Assembly (NCBI GenBank): GCA_964342805.1
Contig: CAYFHQ010000088.1
Coordinates: 1 to 15,700 of the forward strand
Reading direction: 5' to 3'
Source: CAYFHQ01 sp964342805
GTDB lineage: Bacteria; Bacillota; Clostridia; Peptostreptococcales; Acidaminobacteraceae
Length of the DNA: 15,700 nucleotides
In this document: piece after piece, positions 7,691 through 13,701 of the stretch
Numbering within the stretch: position 1 is the first letter of the stretch
Layout: every line of letters begins with the position of its first letter
Made by a program: the position numbers and the translations under genes
Notes under the pieces: model-generated
The model's database searches: none
Told to the model about the DNA's origin: nothing
What the model saw: the letters and a program-made list of their open reading frames with translations, nothing else

Positions 7691-9031
7691 ATGATCACAG
7701 AAGAAAGCGAGCATTACATGTCAAGCAAGTTAAGACGAGGACAAATGGTCCGTTCCCACACGGGGAAGGGGTATATGATCCGGGAGTTCCTTGGCTCCGG
7801 CGGGCAAGGGGAAGTATTTAAGGCCGCCGAGGGGGGCAAGGAGTACGCAGTCAAGTGGTACTATCCCCACACTGCAACGGAGAAACAACTGGCCCTGATC
7901 AAAAAACTGATCGCCGTGGGCCCACCCAATGATCGGTTCCTATGGCCTCTTGAACTATTAACCGATGACAGAACGAAGGGATTTGGCTACGTGATGAAGC
8001 TACGGGACCCCAACTTTAAGGGGATCGTGGCCCTGATGAAGCGGAAGATTGAACCCAGCTTCTACGCCCTGACCGTGGCTGCCATTCAAATGGTCGACAG
8101 CTTTGAGAAATTACATAATAAAGGACTTTGTTATCGGGATATTTCCTTTGGAAATGTCTTTATGAATCCTCGAACGGGAGACGTGTTCATTTGTGACAAT
8201 GACAACGTGACCCACGAGAAAAAAGCAGACAAGAGCATACTGGGTACGCCGCGGTTTATGGCGCCGGAGATTGTTCGGGGAGACAGCCTGCCCGACGTGC
8301 AGACGGACTTGTTCTCCTTGAGCGTTTTGCTCTTTTATATGTTCATGGTCCACCACCCGCTGGAAGGCAAGCAGGAGGCCAGTATAAAGTGCTTCGACCT
8401 GCCGGCCATGCGCAAGCTCTACGGGACCAACCCGGTCTTTATTTTTGACCCCATGAACTCCACCAACCGTCCGGTCAAGGGCCTCCACGACAACGCAACG
8501 GTCTTTTGGGACCTCTATCCCGTCTTTTTTAAAGATGCGTTTACCCGGAGCTTCACAAAGGGCCTACGCCGTTTCAATAGCGCCAGGATGACGGAAGCCC
8601 AGTGGAAGGATGCCCTGATTCGGCTAAAGAATTCCATTCTCAAATGTTCCTGTGGGGCAGAGAACTTCTATGACCTCCAGGATGTTCGAGCGGGAAGAAG
8701 CAAGGGTTGTTGGGCCTGTAAGACGGACTTAAAAATCCCAGCCCGGATTAAGGTGGGCAAGGACATTATTATATTGAATGAGTTCACCAAGATCTTTGCC
8801 CACCATGTGAGCAGGGACCGCTTGATTGACTTCCACAAGCCCCTGGGCCAGGTTATTCGGAATCCCAAGAACAGAGACCAGATCGGGATCAGGAACCTGT
8901 CCGAAGGAGACTGGCACGTCAAGACCAAGGACGGTCGGGCCCTTCAAGTGGGCCGTGGCCGGTCTGTAAACTTGGATATTGTTACGGAGATCAAGTTTAA
9001 CGACCATGCCATTGGTTTTGTCCGGGCTTAG
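7691..9031 (+). CDS. Ser/Thr protein kinase of a TerY-P (YegI-like) triad
   Basis: A 446-residue cytosolic kinase. Visible motifs: glycine loop GSGGQGEV (35-42), ATP-anchoring Lys K55 (AVKW), catalytic loop YRDISFGN (149-155; D150, N155, with Tyr replacing the usual His), metal-binding D169 in CDND in place of DFG, and activation-segment end GTPRFMAPE (185-193). A Cys4 zinc-ribbon follows (C319, C321, C340, C343), then a beta-rich C-terminal domain (352-446) containing an IRNLSEGDWHV segment. This architecture, followed by a vWA gene and a PP2C gene, is that of the TerY-P triad and of E. coli YegI-YegK-YegL. The kinase would phosphorylate a target that the PP2C protein resets. The ATG at 7691 has only a modest AGGTAAG upstream; a second ATG at 7718 is possible. 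It has no membrane helix, unlike PknB-type kinases. GC is high (34/60 at 8341-8400). It ends in TAG. Confidence 0.9.
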   Translation: MITEESEHYMSSKLRRGQMVRSHTGKGYMIREFLGSGGQGEVFKAAEGGKEYAVKWYYPHTATEKQLALIKKLIAVGPPNDRFLWPLELLTDDRTKGFGYVMKLRDPNFKGIVALMKRKIEPSFYALTVAAIQMVDSFEKLHNKGLCYRDISFGNVFMNPRTGDVFICDNDNVTHEKKADKSILGTPRFMAPEIVRGDSLPDVQTDLFSLSVLLFYMFMVHHPLEGKQEASIKCFDLPAMRKLYGTNPVFIFDPMNSTNRPVKGLHDNATVFWDLYPVFFKDAFTRSFTKGLRRFNSARMTEAQWKDALIRLKNSILKCSCGAENFYDLQDVRAGRSKGCWACKTDLKIPARIKVGKDIIILNEFTKIFAHHVSRDRLIDFHKPLGQVIRNPKNRDQIGIRNLSEGDWHVKTKDGRALQVGRGRSVNLDIVTEIKFNDHAIGFVRA

Positions 9032-9080
9032 GACAGATCAGGCAAGGGTAATGCCAAGGGAAGGCGACTGCGTTCTAGGG

Positions 9081-9125
9081 AAATCTCACTAAGTTTGAGA
9101 TTTAAGGCCCTGGGCGTGGTATAAA
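9081..9125 (+). promoter_or_regulatory. Inverted repeat and possible internal promoter before the vWA gene
   Basis: AAATCTCA (9081-9088) and TGAGATTT (9096-9103) form a perfect 8-bp inverted repeat. TTGAGA (9095-9100) overlaps its right arm, and TATAAA (9120-9125) follows after 19 bases, so a -35 embedded in an operator-like repeat is plausible. The hairpin has no T-tract and is not a terminator. Confidence 0.35.
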
Positions 9126-9156
9126 GTGTAGCGAGTGGATGTGCCCCTAAGAGGGC

Positions 9157-9945
9157 ATGTCTGTTACGATAGAAGGAAGCGTTCGGCTAGAAAGGAGTGG
9201 TGGCAAGTCGGTTGCCATCAATACCAACATGGATATGATTAGACCTGGTGGGGAACTGTCCACAAGACCCCTGCACTTCATTTGGATTGCAGACTGTTCC
9301 ACGTCAATGAAGAATAACGGAAAAATGGAGGCCCTCAATACGGCTATCCGTAGTGCCATTCCCCATATGACCCGGGTGGCTGAGGAAAACCCCAATGCGG
9401 ACGTTATGGTCAGAGCCATTTCTTTTGCGTCAGGTGCCAACTGGCACATTCAGGACCCCACCCACATTGACGACTTTCAGTGGAAGGACCTGAGTCCAAG
9501 CGGGATCACGGACATGGGTAAGGCCTTCGACTTACTGTCGGAAGAACTCCGCATGCCTCCCATGGACGAGCGTGCCCTGCCACCAGTATTGGTTCTGGTG
9601 ACAGATGGTCAACCTACGGACGACTATAAAAAGTCCCTGGACGCCATGATGAAGCTACCATGGGGGAAAAAAGCAGTCCGTCTGGGCATTGCCATTGGCC
9701 GAGCAGCCAACGAGCGGGTCCTAAAAGAATTTATCGATAACGACGAAATTAAGGTCCTTCGGGCAGACAATGCCGAAGAACTAGTGGAATACATTAAGTG
9801 GGTGTCCACGGTTGTCTTGAAGGCGGCATCGTCGCCAGCTTCTCAGACAGAAGACCTGGCAGACACCAGTGCCAATGTTATTATTCCTGACATTCCAAAC
9901 GACTTCTGGGACGACGAAGACATTTCTGTTGAGGACGTATGGTAA
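9157..9945 (+). CDS. vWA-domain protein, TerY-like member of the triad
   Basis: A 262-residue von Willebrand factor A protein. The metal-ion-dependent adhesion site is complete: D46, S48 and S50 in DCSTS, T118 in GITD, and D150 in VTDGQPTDD. The fold (alternating hydrophobic strands and helices) ends near residue 222 and is followed by a Ser/Thr- and acid-rich tail (about 225-262). TerY-type vWA proteins are cytosolic and thought to scaffold metal-dependent complexes; here the partners would be the kinase upstream and the phosphatase downstream. The start is uncertain. The ATG at 9157 follows an in-frame TAA at 9148, and its GAGGG is only one or two bases away. The next ATG at 9229 would start just before the PGGELSTRPLHFIWI strand but lacks a good ribosome site. 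The 3' end overlaps the phosphatase gene. Stop TAA. Confidence 0.88.
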   Translation: MSVTIEGSVRLERSGGKSVAINTNMDMIRPGGELSTRPLHFIWIADCSTSMKNNGKMEALNTAIRSAIPHMTRVAEENPNADVMVRAISFASGANWHIQDPTHIDDFQWKDLSPSGITDMGKAFDLLSEELRMPPMDERALPPVLVLVTDGQPTDDYKKSLDAMMKLPWGKKAVRLGIAIGRAANERVLKEFIDNDEIKVLRADNAEELVEYIKWVSTVVLKAASSPASQTEDLADTSANVIIPDIPNDFWDDEDISVEDVW

Positions 9946-10745
9946 TGTCCAAGGTAGAAATGGCCTATGCCAGTGTACGGGGAAACGTCCATAGACGCCG
10001 GGACCTGCCCAACCAGGACGCCATCCACGTCCTTGAAAAAGAGGGCATGACCCTGGTTTCCATCGCCGATGGCCATGGAAGCCCTGTCTGTTTCCGGTCG
10101 GAAATTGGGTCCAAGATGGCTGTGGAAACAGCCAATGAGGTCCTCAACAAACATAGAAATATCTTTGAGCAATATACCGAAGAAGCCCACAAGCTCCTGG
10201 CAGGCAAGATCGCCCGGTCCTGGATGACCGCCTGCCTGCGTCACCTGAGGGCCAATGCCTTTGCTGACGCCGAAGTGGGATCTTTAACAGAGGACCGCCG
10301 CCGCAAGCTGGGTCGAAATGCCCTCCTGGCTTACGGGTCCACCCTAATGACCCTGGTCATCCATGGGGACAAGCTGACGGTTCTTAATATTGGGGACGCA
10401 GAGTTATTGGTCAAGAAGGCCAGTAACCCCAATGTGGAACTCTTGAAGCCCTCCAAGCGGCTGGGCAATGAAACAGAGAGTTTGGCCCTGGACAAGGCCG
10501 AGCGGTACTTCACCATTCATTCCTATGATCTGGACGACCTGGAAGGGGTATTGGCAGCCACAGACGGCTATCCCAATTCCTTTAAGTCGGAGTCTGGCTT
10601 CCTGAAAGTGTTGGGGGACTTGATTGGACTCCATAAACAGCATGGGATGGCGGCCATTCAGTCTAATTTGGGCTCATGGCTGGACGACACTTCTGTAAAA
10701 GGGAGCGGGGATGATATTACGGCTTGTTTTGTGGCTCGGGTGTAA
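9945..10745 (+). CDS. PP2C-family protein phosphatase of the triad
   Basis: A 266-residue PPM/PP2C phosphatase. The start at 9945 is chosen because its ATG overlaps the vWA stop codon (TAATG), a standard coupling arrangement; an ATG two codons earlier (9939) is also in frame. All metal-binding motifs are visible: NQDA (D25), ADGHG (D42, G43), AYGSTLM (130-136), ATDG (D207) and GSGDD (D256, D257). These enzymes hydrolyse phosphoserine and phosphothreonine using two metal ions, and here it would oppose the kinase two genes upstream. A charged helical insertion (about 75-125) lies between the ADGHG and GST blocks and contains the KIARSWMTACLRHLRANAF segment. It has no membrane segment. It is the last gene of the operon, followed within 12 bases by a terminator hairpin. 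Stop TAA. Confidence 0.92.
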   Translation: MSKVEMAYASVRGNVHRRRDLPNQDAIHVLEKEGMTLVSIADGHGSPVCFRSEIGSKMAVETANEVLNKHRNIFEQYTEEAHKLLAGKIARSWMTACLRHLRANAFADAEVGSLTEDRRRKLGRNALLAYGSTLMTLVIHGDKLTVLNIGDAELLVKKASNPNVELLKPSKRLGNETESLALDKAERYFTIHSYDLDDLEGVLAATDGYPNSFKSESGFLKVLGDLIGLHKQHGMAAIQSNLGSWLDDTSVKGSGDDITACFVARV

Positions 10746-10756
10746 ATCATGAACTG

Positions 10757-10797
10757 AAAGCATTTCCTACTAATTTTGTAGGAAATGCTTTTCTTTT
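10757..10797 (+). terminator. Intrinsic terminator of the kinase-vWA-phosphatase operon
   Basis: A perfect 14-bp stem (10757-10770 with 10778-10791) has the loop TAATTTT and is followed by TCTTTTT. Confidence 0.93.
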
Positions 10798-10810
10798 TAC
10801 CCTAAAAGAA

Positions 10811-10828
10811 CTATACTAATTAGTATAG
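10811..10828. promoter_or_regulatory. 18-bp perfect palindrome, probable operator
   Basis: CTATACTAATTAGTATAG is its own reverse complement over all 18 bases. It lies between the preceding terminator and the selenoprotein gene. It overlaps -10-like hexamers (TATACT 10812-10817, TATAGA 10824-10829), and TATGAT follows at 10842-10847. Its position and symmetry suit a dimeric repressor such as a MarR/HxlR or TetR type; the regulator is not in this window. Confidence 0.6.
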
Positions 10829-10851
10829 AGTCAAGGTTGGGTATGATGACA

Positions 10852-10873
10852 ATCACCACAGACCAGTGGTGAT
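10852..10873 (+). promoter_or_regulatory. Leader hairpin upstream of the selenoprotein gene
   Basis: ATCACCAC and GTGGTGAT form a perfect 8-bp stem around AGACCA. It ends 16 bases before the AAGGAG ribosome site at 10890-10895. It has no T-tract. It could be a second operator or a stabilising 5' RNA hairpin. Confidence 0.5.
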
Positions 10874-10902
10874 CAGAACCCTAGCAGGTAAGGAGTATAA
10901 GC

Positions 10903-11523
10903 ATGACATACAAGATTAAACTATTTTCCGACTACATCTGACCCTATTGCTATATCGGCAAGGGTATTGTCGAAGGATTGATGGACCGGTATGATATTGA
11001 AATTGAACATGTGGCCTTTGAGATCCACCCGGAAACACCCCAGGAGGGGGTCAACCTCTATGAGCGAATTCCTGGTGCCAAACAGGGCCTAGCCCAACTC
11101 CGTGAGCGGGGCAAGCCACTGGGATTGACCTTTGGGGATATTGAGATCATGTCCAATACCAAAAAGGCCCTTCTAGTTGGCGAGTATGCTAAGGAAAAGG
11201 GTGTCAGTGGAGCCTATAGCAAGGCCATGTTCCAGGCTTACTTTGCAGACGCCAGGGACATTGGTAATGAGGATATTATTCTTGATATTGCCAAGTCAGT
11301 GGGACTGGACCAAGAGGGTGCTACAGCAGCCTTTACCTCGGCGGCTTATGAAGCAATTCTAGAAGAAAATCTGCGCCTAGGTCATGAACTCAACATCCGA
11401 AGCGTGCCAACCTTCATTGTTAATGATGAGGTCATGGTGGTTGGGTCACAACCAGAAGCTGCTTTTGTTCAGGTCTTTGACCAGCTGGCTGGCAAGGGGC
11501 AGGACAAGAAGTTTGTCTTATAA
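10903..11523 (+). CDS. Selenocysteine-containing DsbA/FrnE-like oxidoreductase (UxxC)
   Basis: A DsbA-family thioredoxin-fold protein of 206 residues if the in-frame TGA at 10939-10941 is read as selenocysteine. AAGGAG (10890-10895) is seven bases before the ATG at 10903. The first strand KIKLFSDYI leads to U13-P-Y-C16-Y-I-G, the exact position of the CPYC active site in FrnE/2-hydroxychromene-2-carboxylate isomerase-like DsbA proteins. The rest is intact: a helical insertion, then IRSVPTFIVNDEVMVVG with the cis-proline loop. Translation begun at the first ATG after the TGA (10978) would lack the catalytic centre, so a naive call is truncated. A candidate SECIS hairpin overlaps and follows the TGA. 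The likely role is cytosolic thiol-disulfide or selenol redox chemistry, since no signal peptide is seen. The alternative is a nonsense mutation of TGC or TGT. Stop TAA. Confidence 0.85.
10941..10965 (+). promoter_or_regulatory. Candidate bacterial SECIS hairpin
   Basis: Starting at the last base of the TGA, ACCC (10941-10944) pairs with GGGT (10962-10965). After a two-base bulge (TA), TTGC (10947-10950) pairs with GCAA (10958-10961) around the seven-base loop TATATCG. A bulged stem-loop at this place is what SelB-dependent selenocysteine insertion needs. The apical loop is nearer the TGA than in E. coli fdhF. Confidence 0.6.
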
Positions 11524-11546
11524 GTCACGCAAGTCAACTTGTGACT
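11523..11546 (+). repeat. Inverted repeat at the selenoprotein stop codon
   Basis: AGTCAC (11523-11528) pairs with GTGACT (11541-11546), with an inner AAGT/ACTT pair of arms. It begins on the last base of the stop codon. It has no T-tract, so it is an mRNA-end stem rather than a terminator. Confidence 0.4.
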
Positions 11547-11568
11547 AGCAAGATAAAATGAAATAGGC

Positions 11569-11616
11569 AAGGCCTGAGACACGCTCTGTTATGGGGATGT
11601 GTTTCAGGCCTTTTTC
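11569..11616. terminator. Terminator between selenoprotein and ATP-grasp genes
   Basis: AAGGCCTGAGACAC (11569-11582) pairs with GTGTTTCAGGCCTT (11599-11612). This gives fourteen pairs with one G-U and a 16-base loop, followed by TTTC. It sits between convergent genes and directly abuts the stop codon of the minus-strand gene. Confidence 0.82.
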
Positions 11617-12653
11617 TATGCAAAGGAGGCGATGACAGGCGTTAGGCCATAACCTTCTTTTACATTGTCTTTGAAGTGGATTTTGCGAATGCCCTGGTCA
11701 TAGTGGCCAAGTCGGGCCATGGGTACCAACAAGCGTTCAGTACCCTTTTGCACACACATGATCCTGACTTCCACAATTACATTGTCATCATAGACCCTGT
11801 AAGGGATCATTTTCTGGACGAGAAGGTCTTCCCCGTGGTTGACATAGGGCAGGGGCGGATTGAAGTCGATCCCCTTGCCTCCATAGCCTAGGACTGGCTT
11901 CATAACCAAGGGGCAACTTTCCTCAAACCCAGCAAACCGACTTCCCTTAGGCAGTAGCCAACTGGTTGGAACAAAGGGCAAGTCCATACCTGCCATGGCA
12001 GTTTTACTGACCCTTTCATACCATTTGGGGTCTTGAACCCAGGAGAGGTCTATTTGGTCTAGGTTTATGCCCAAAGCAGGAAAATGGGTTGGGATGACTC
12101 GGTTATAAACGCTCGTAAGTTGGCGGTCTTCCAGGTAGAGTTTTCGATCATGGACCTAGCAGTCACGGGCATTGGCCAAGCGGATATCCGTGATATGGAG
12201 CTGGAGCGCATCGAATGCGAAGTAGGATCTTTGCTTGTAGGGGTCGATTTCCAGTAGGTCCACCTGTCTGGCGTCCTGAAAGAGGATGGACTCCAATAGG
12301 CTGACCAGGGGGTATAGACTTTGATCCATTTGATTTAGATAGAGAGAGTCAAGGCCTTCCAAGATGGCTGTTGAAGCCAGCTCGGCAACTGCCAGGGAGT
12401 AGGTGGGAAAGGCCTGGAACTCAATAAGTTTAAAGCCATCGGGGGTGTCTGCGAAGTCGAAGTAGGCAAAGTGGAAGGAGGTGTCCTCCAGGGTGTCCAT
12501 GATGGCTTGAAACTTTGACAGTAGGTCTTCTCTTTGCCCATTGTTTAGTCGAATCAAACGTCCAGACAAAGGAACGGGTACTTGGTAGCTTTGATTGCGC
12601 TCATGGTAACGGTCATAGGGCCGACCGGTCAGCGGTTCCAAGCGAAGGGCCAT
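11616..12653 (-). pseudogene. ATP-grasp-like protein interrupted by in-frame TAG
   Basis: Two open segments (12653-12159 and 12155-11616) are in the same frame, separated only by TAG at 12156-12158 (codon 166); together they would make 345 residues. The sequence reads continuously across the TAG: ...RLANARDC, stop, then VHDRKLYLEDRQLTSVYNRVI, a pattern expected inside one domain. The second half has ATP-grasp features: VMKPVLGYGGKGIDF (Lys plus glycine-rich loop), LLVQKMI, VEVRIMCV, and a basic/Asn segment near the end. The first half has DGFKLIEFQAFPTYS. Such enzymes ligate a carboxylate to an amine or thiol using ATP; the substrate is unknown. Its ATG overlaps the stop of the GST-like gene upstream (TAATG), so the two are coupled. 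The TAG could be a nonsense mutation (one change from CAG, AAG or GAG), a sequence error, or much less likely pyrrolysine. Confidence 0.7.
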
Positions 12654-13459
12654 TAAATCATCTTCTTTCGATTAAGCTTTTGAATGGCCTTGAATAGACC
12701 CCGTACCAGTCCGAAGGGGAGGTTGAGTTTGGCTTTTTTAACGGACCGTTTCACAGCAGGTCGTCTCTGAATGACCTTGTACCACTGGTTGATATGGCTG
12801 TACTGCTTCATGGGGTAGCCATTGAGTTTTAGATAGATGATCACTGAATGGGCTGCCATGTCTGCAATGGTGTATTGGTTGGAATCCACATAGGGGTGTT
12901 TGGTCAGGCTCTTCTCCAGGTCACGAAGGAAGGTGTCAACGTCCTTGAGGACAGCCTGCTTCTGCGTTGGACTAAAACCATTGCCGTACTTCTTATGGAA
13001 GTCTGCCAGGTCGGGGTTAACTGTGGCATAGATTTTTTTGTGTTCCGTGGATGCAGGACGGCCCATGCCATTGATATAGAGCAGTTCTTTTAGCACACCA
13101 ATGTGCATTTTGGCAATGCGGTCAACCCACTTGTGGACCTTTTCCTTCTGCTTGGTATTGACTGGGGTAAAGGAAGTCTCTGGGTGCTGGTCTTCCAGGT
13201 AAAACATGATATCACTGGACTCTGACACAGCAACACCATTGTGAACCATGGCAGGTACAAGGCCTGCGGGGTTAATGGCCAAGAAGTCTTTGGAAAACTG
13301 TTCACCCTTAAATAGGTTGACCACATGGTCGGTGAAGGCTAGATTCTTTTCTTCTAAAAGAACATTCACCCGGAGACAATTTTGAGAAATGGGTCCTTGG
13401 TAAATGTGAATGCCCCTTTGGGCACTAACGGCGGGGTGGACATCTGTAAATACTGGCAT
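12653..13459 (-). CDS. Glutathione S-transferase-fold protein
   Basis: A 268-residue protein with the two-domain GST plan. The N-terminal thioredoxin-like half starts with IHIYQGPISQNCLRVNVLLEEK (about 17-38). It includes the cis-proline segment GLVPAMV and the glutathione-gamma-glutamyl binding pattern VSESSDIMFYLED (about 79-91). An all-helical C-terminal half follows, with the N-capping-type motif YTIADMAAHSVI (about 197-208). The tail from about 235 is very basic (RRPAVKRSVKKAKLN, LNRKKM). The start at 13459 is chosen because AAGGAG (13465-13470) lies five bases upstream; a longer start at 13504 lacks one. GSTs are uncommon in clostridial-type bacteria, so the true thiol may not be glutathione. 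It is the first gene of an operon with the ATP-grasp-like gene. Stop TAA. Confidence 0.85.
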   Translation of the reverse strand: MPVFTDVHPAVSAQRGIHIYQGPISQNCLRVNVLLEEKNLAFTDHVVNLFKGEQFSKDFLAINPAGLVPAMVHNGVAVSESSDIMFYLEDQHPETSFTPVNTKQKEKVHKWVDRIAKMHIGVLKELLYINGMGRPASTEHKKIYATVNPDLADFHKKYGNGFSPTQKQAVLKDVDTFLRDLEKSLTKHPYVDSNQYTIADMAAHSVIIYLKLNGYPMKQYSHINQWYKVIQRRPAVKRSVKKAKLNLPFGLVRGLFKAIQKLNRKKMI

Positions 13460-13524
13460 GGGGGCTCCTTTTGCTGTGTATGTCAGGACACAGGCTTCAA
13501 TCATTGTAAAATGAAATTATTAGA

Positions 13525-13543
13525 CGCGGAATTAACATCCGCG
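13525..13543. promoter_or_regulatory. CGCGGA-N7-TCCGCG palindrome, possible operator
   Basis: Perfect 6-bp arms flank a 7-base AT spacer. The element lies immediately downstream of the predicted -10 of the GST operon, where repressor binding would block transcription. Its GC-rich arms stand out in an AT-rich gap. Confidence 0.5.
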
Positions 13544-13555
13544 GAATATAAATAA

Positions 13556-13585
13556 TATATATCACAGATTGAAAACCATTGTCAA
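13556..13585 (-). promoter_or_regulatory. Promoter of the GST/ATP-grasp operon
   Basis: On the minus strand a perfect -35 TTGACA (13580-13585) is followed after 18 bases by TATATA (13556-13561) in a long AT run. It would start transcription just before the CGCGGA palindrome. Confidence 0.6.
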
Positions 13586-13701
13586 CAAGTGTGACTCAAG
13601 TTTTTCTTTAAGAGCCCTTAAGAGATTCCTAAGAATTCCACATTATACTTTAAGTAGCAAATAAGAGACTAGACGACAACAGAGGTAAAAGGGGGTTCAC
13701 C

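Noticed and set aside
10939..10941. TGA as a general sense codon (code reassignment)
   Set aside because: Tryptophan is written TGG throughout and only one in-frame TGA was found, at a redox-active cysteine position, so selenocysteine is the specific explanation.
12156..12158. Pyrrolysine at the in-frame TAG
   Set aside because: TAG ends many intact genes in this window, no insertion element is evident, and a single-base nonsense change explains it; kept only as an alternative.
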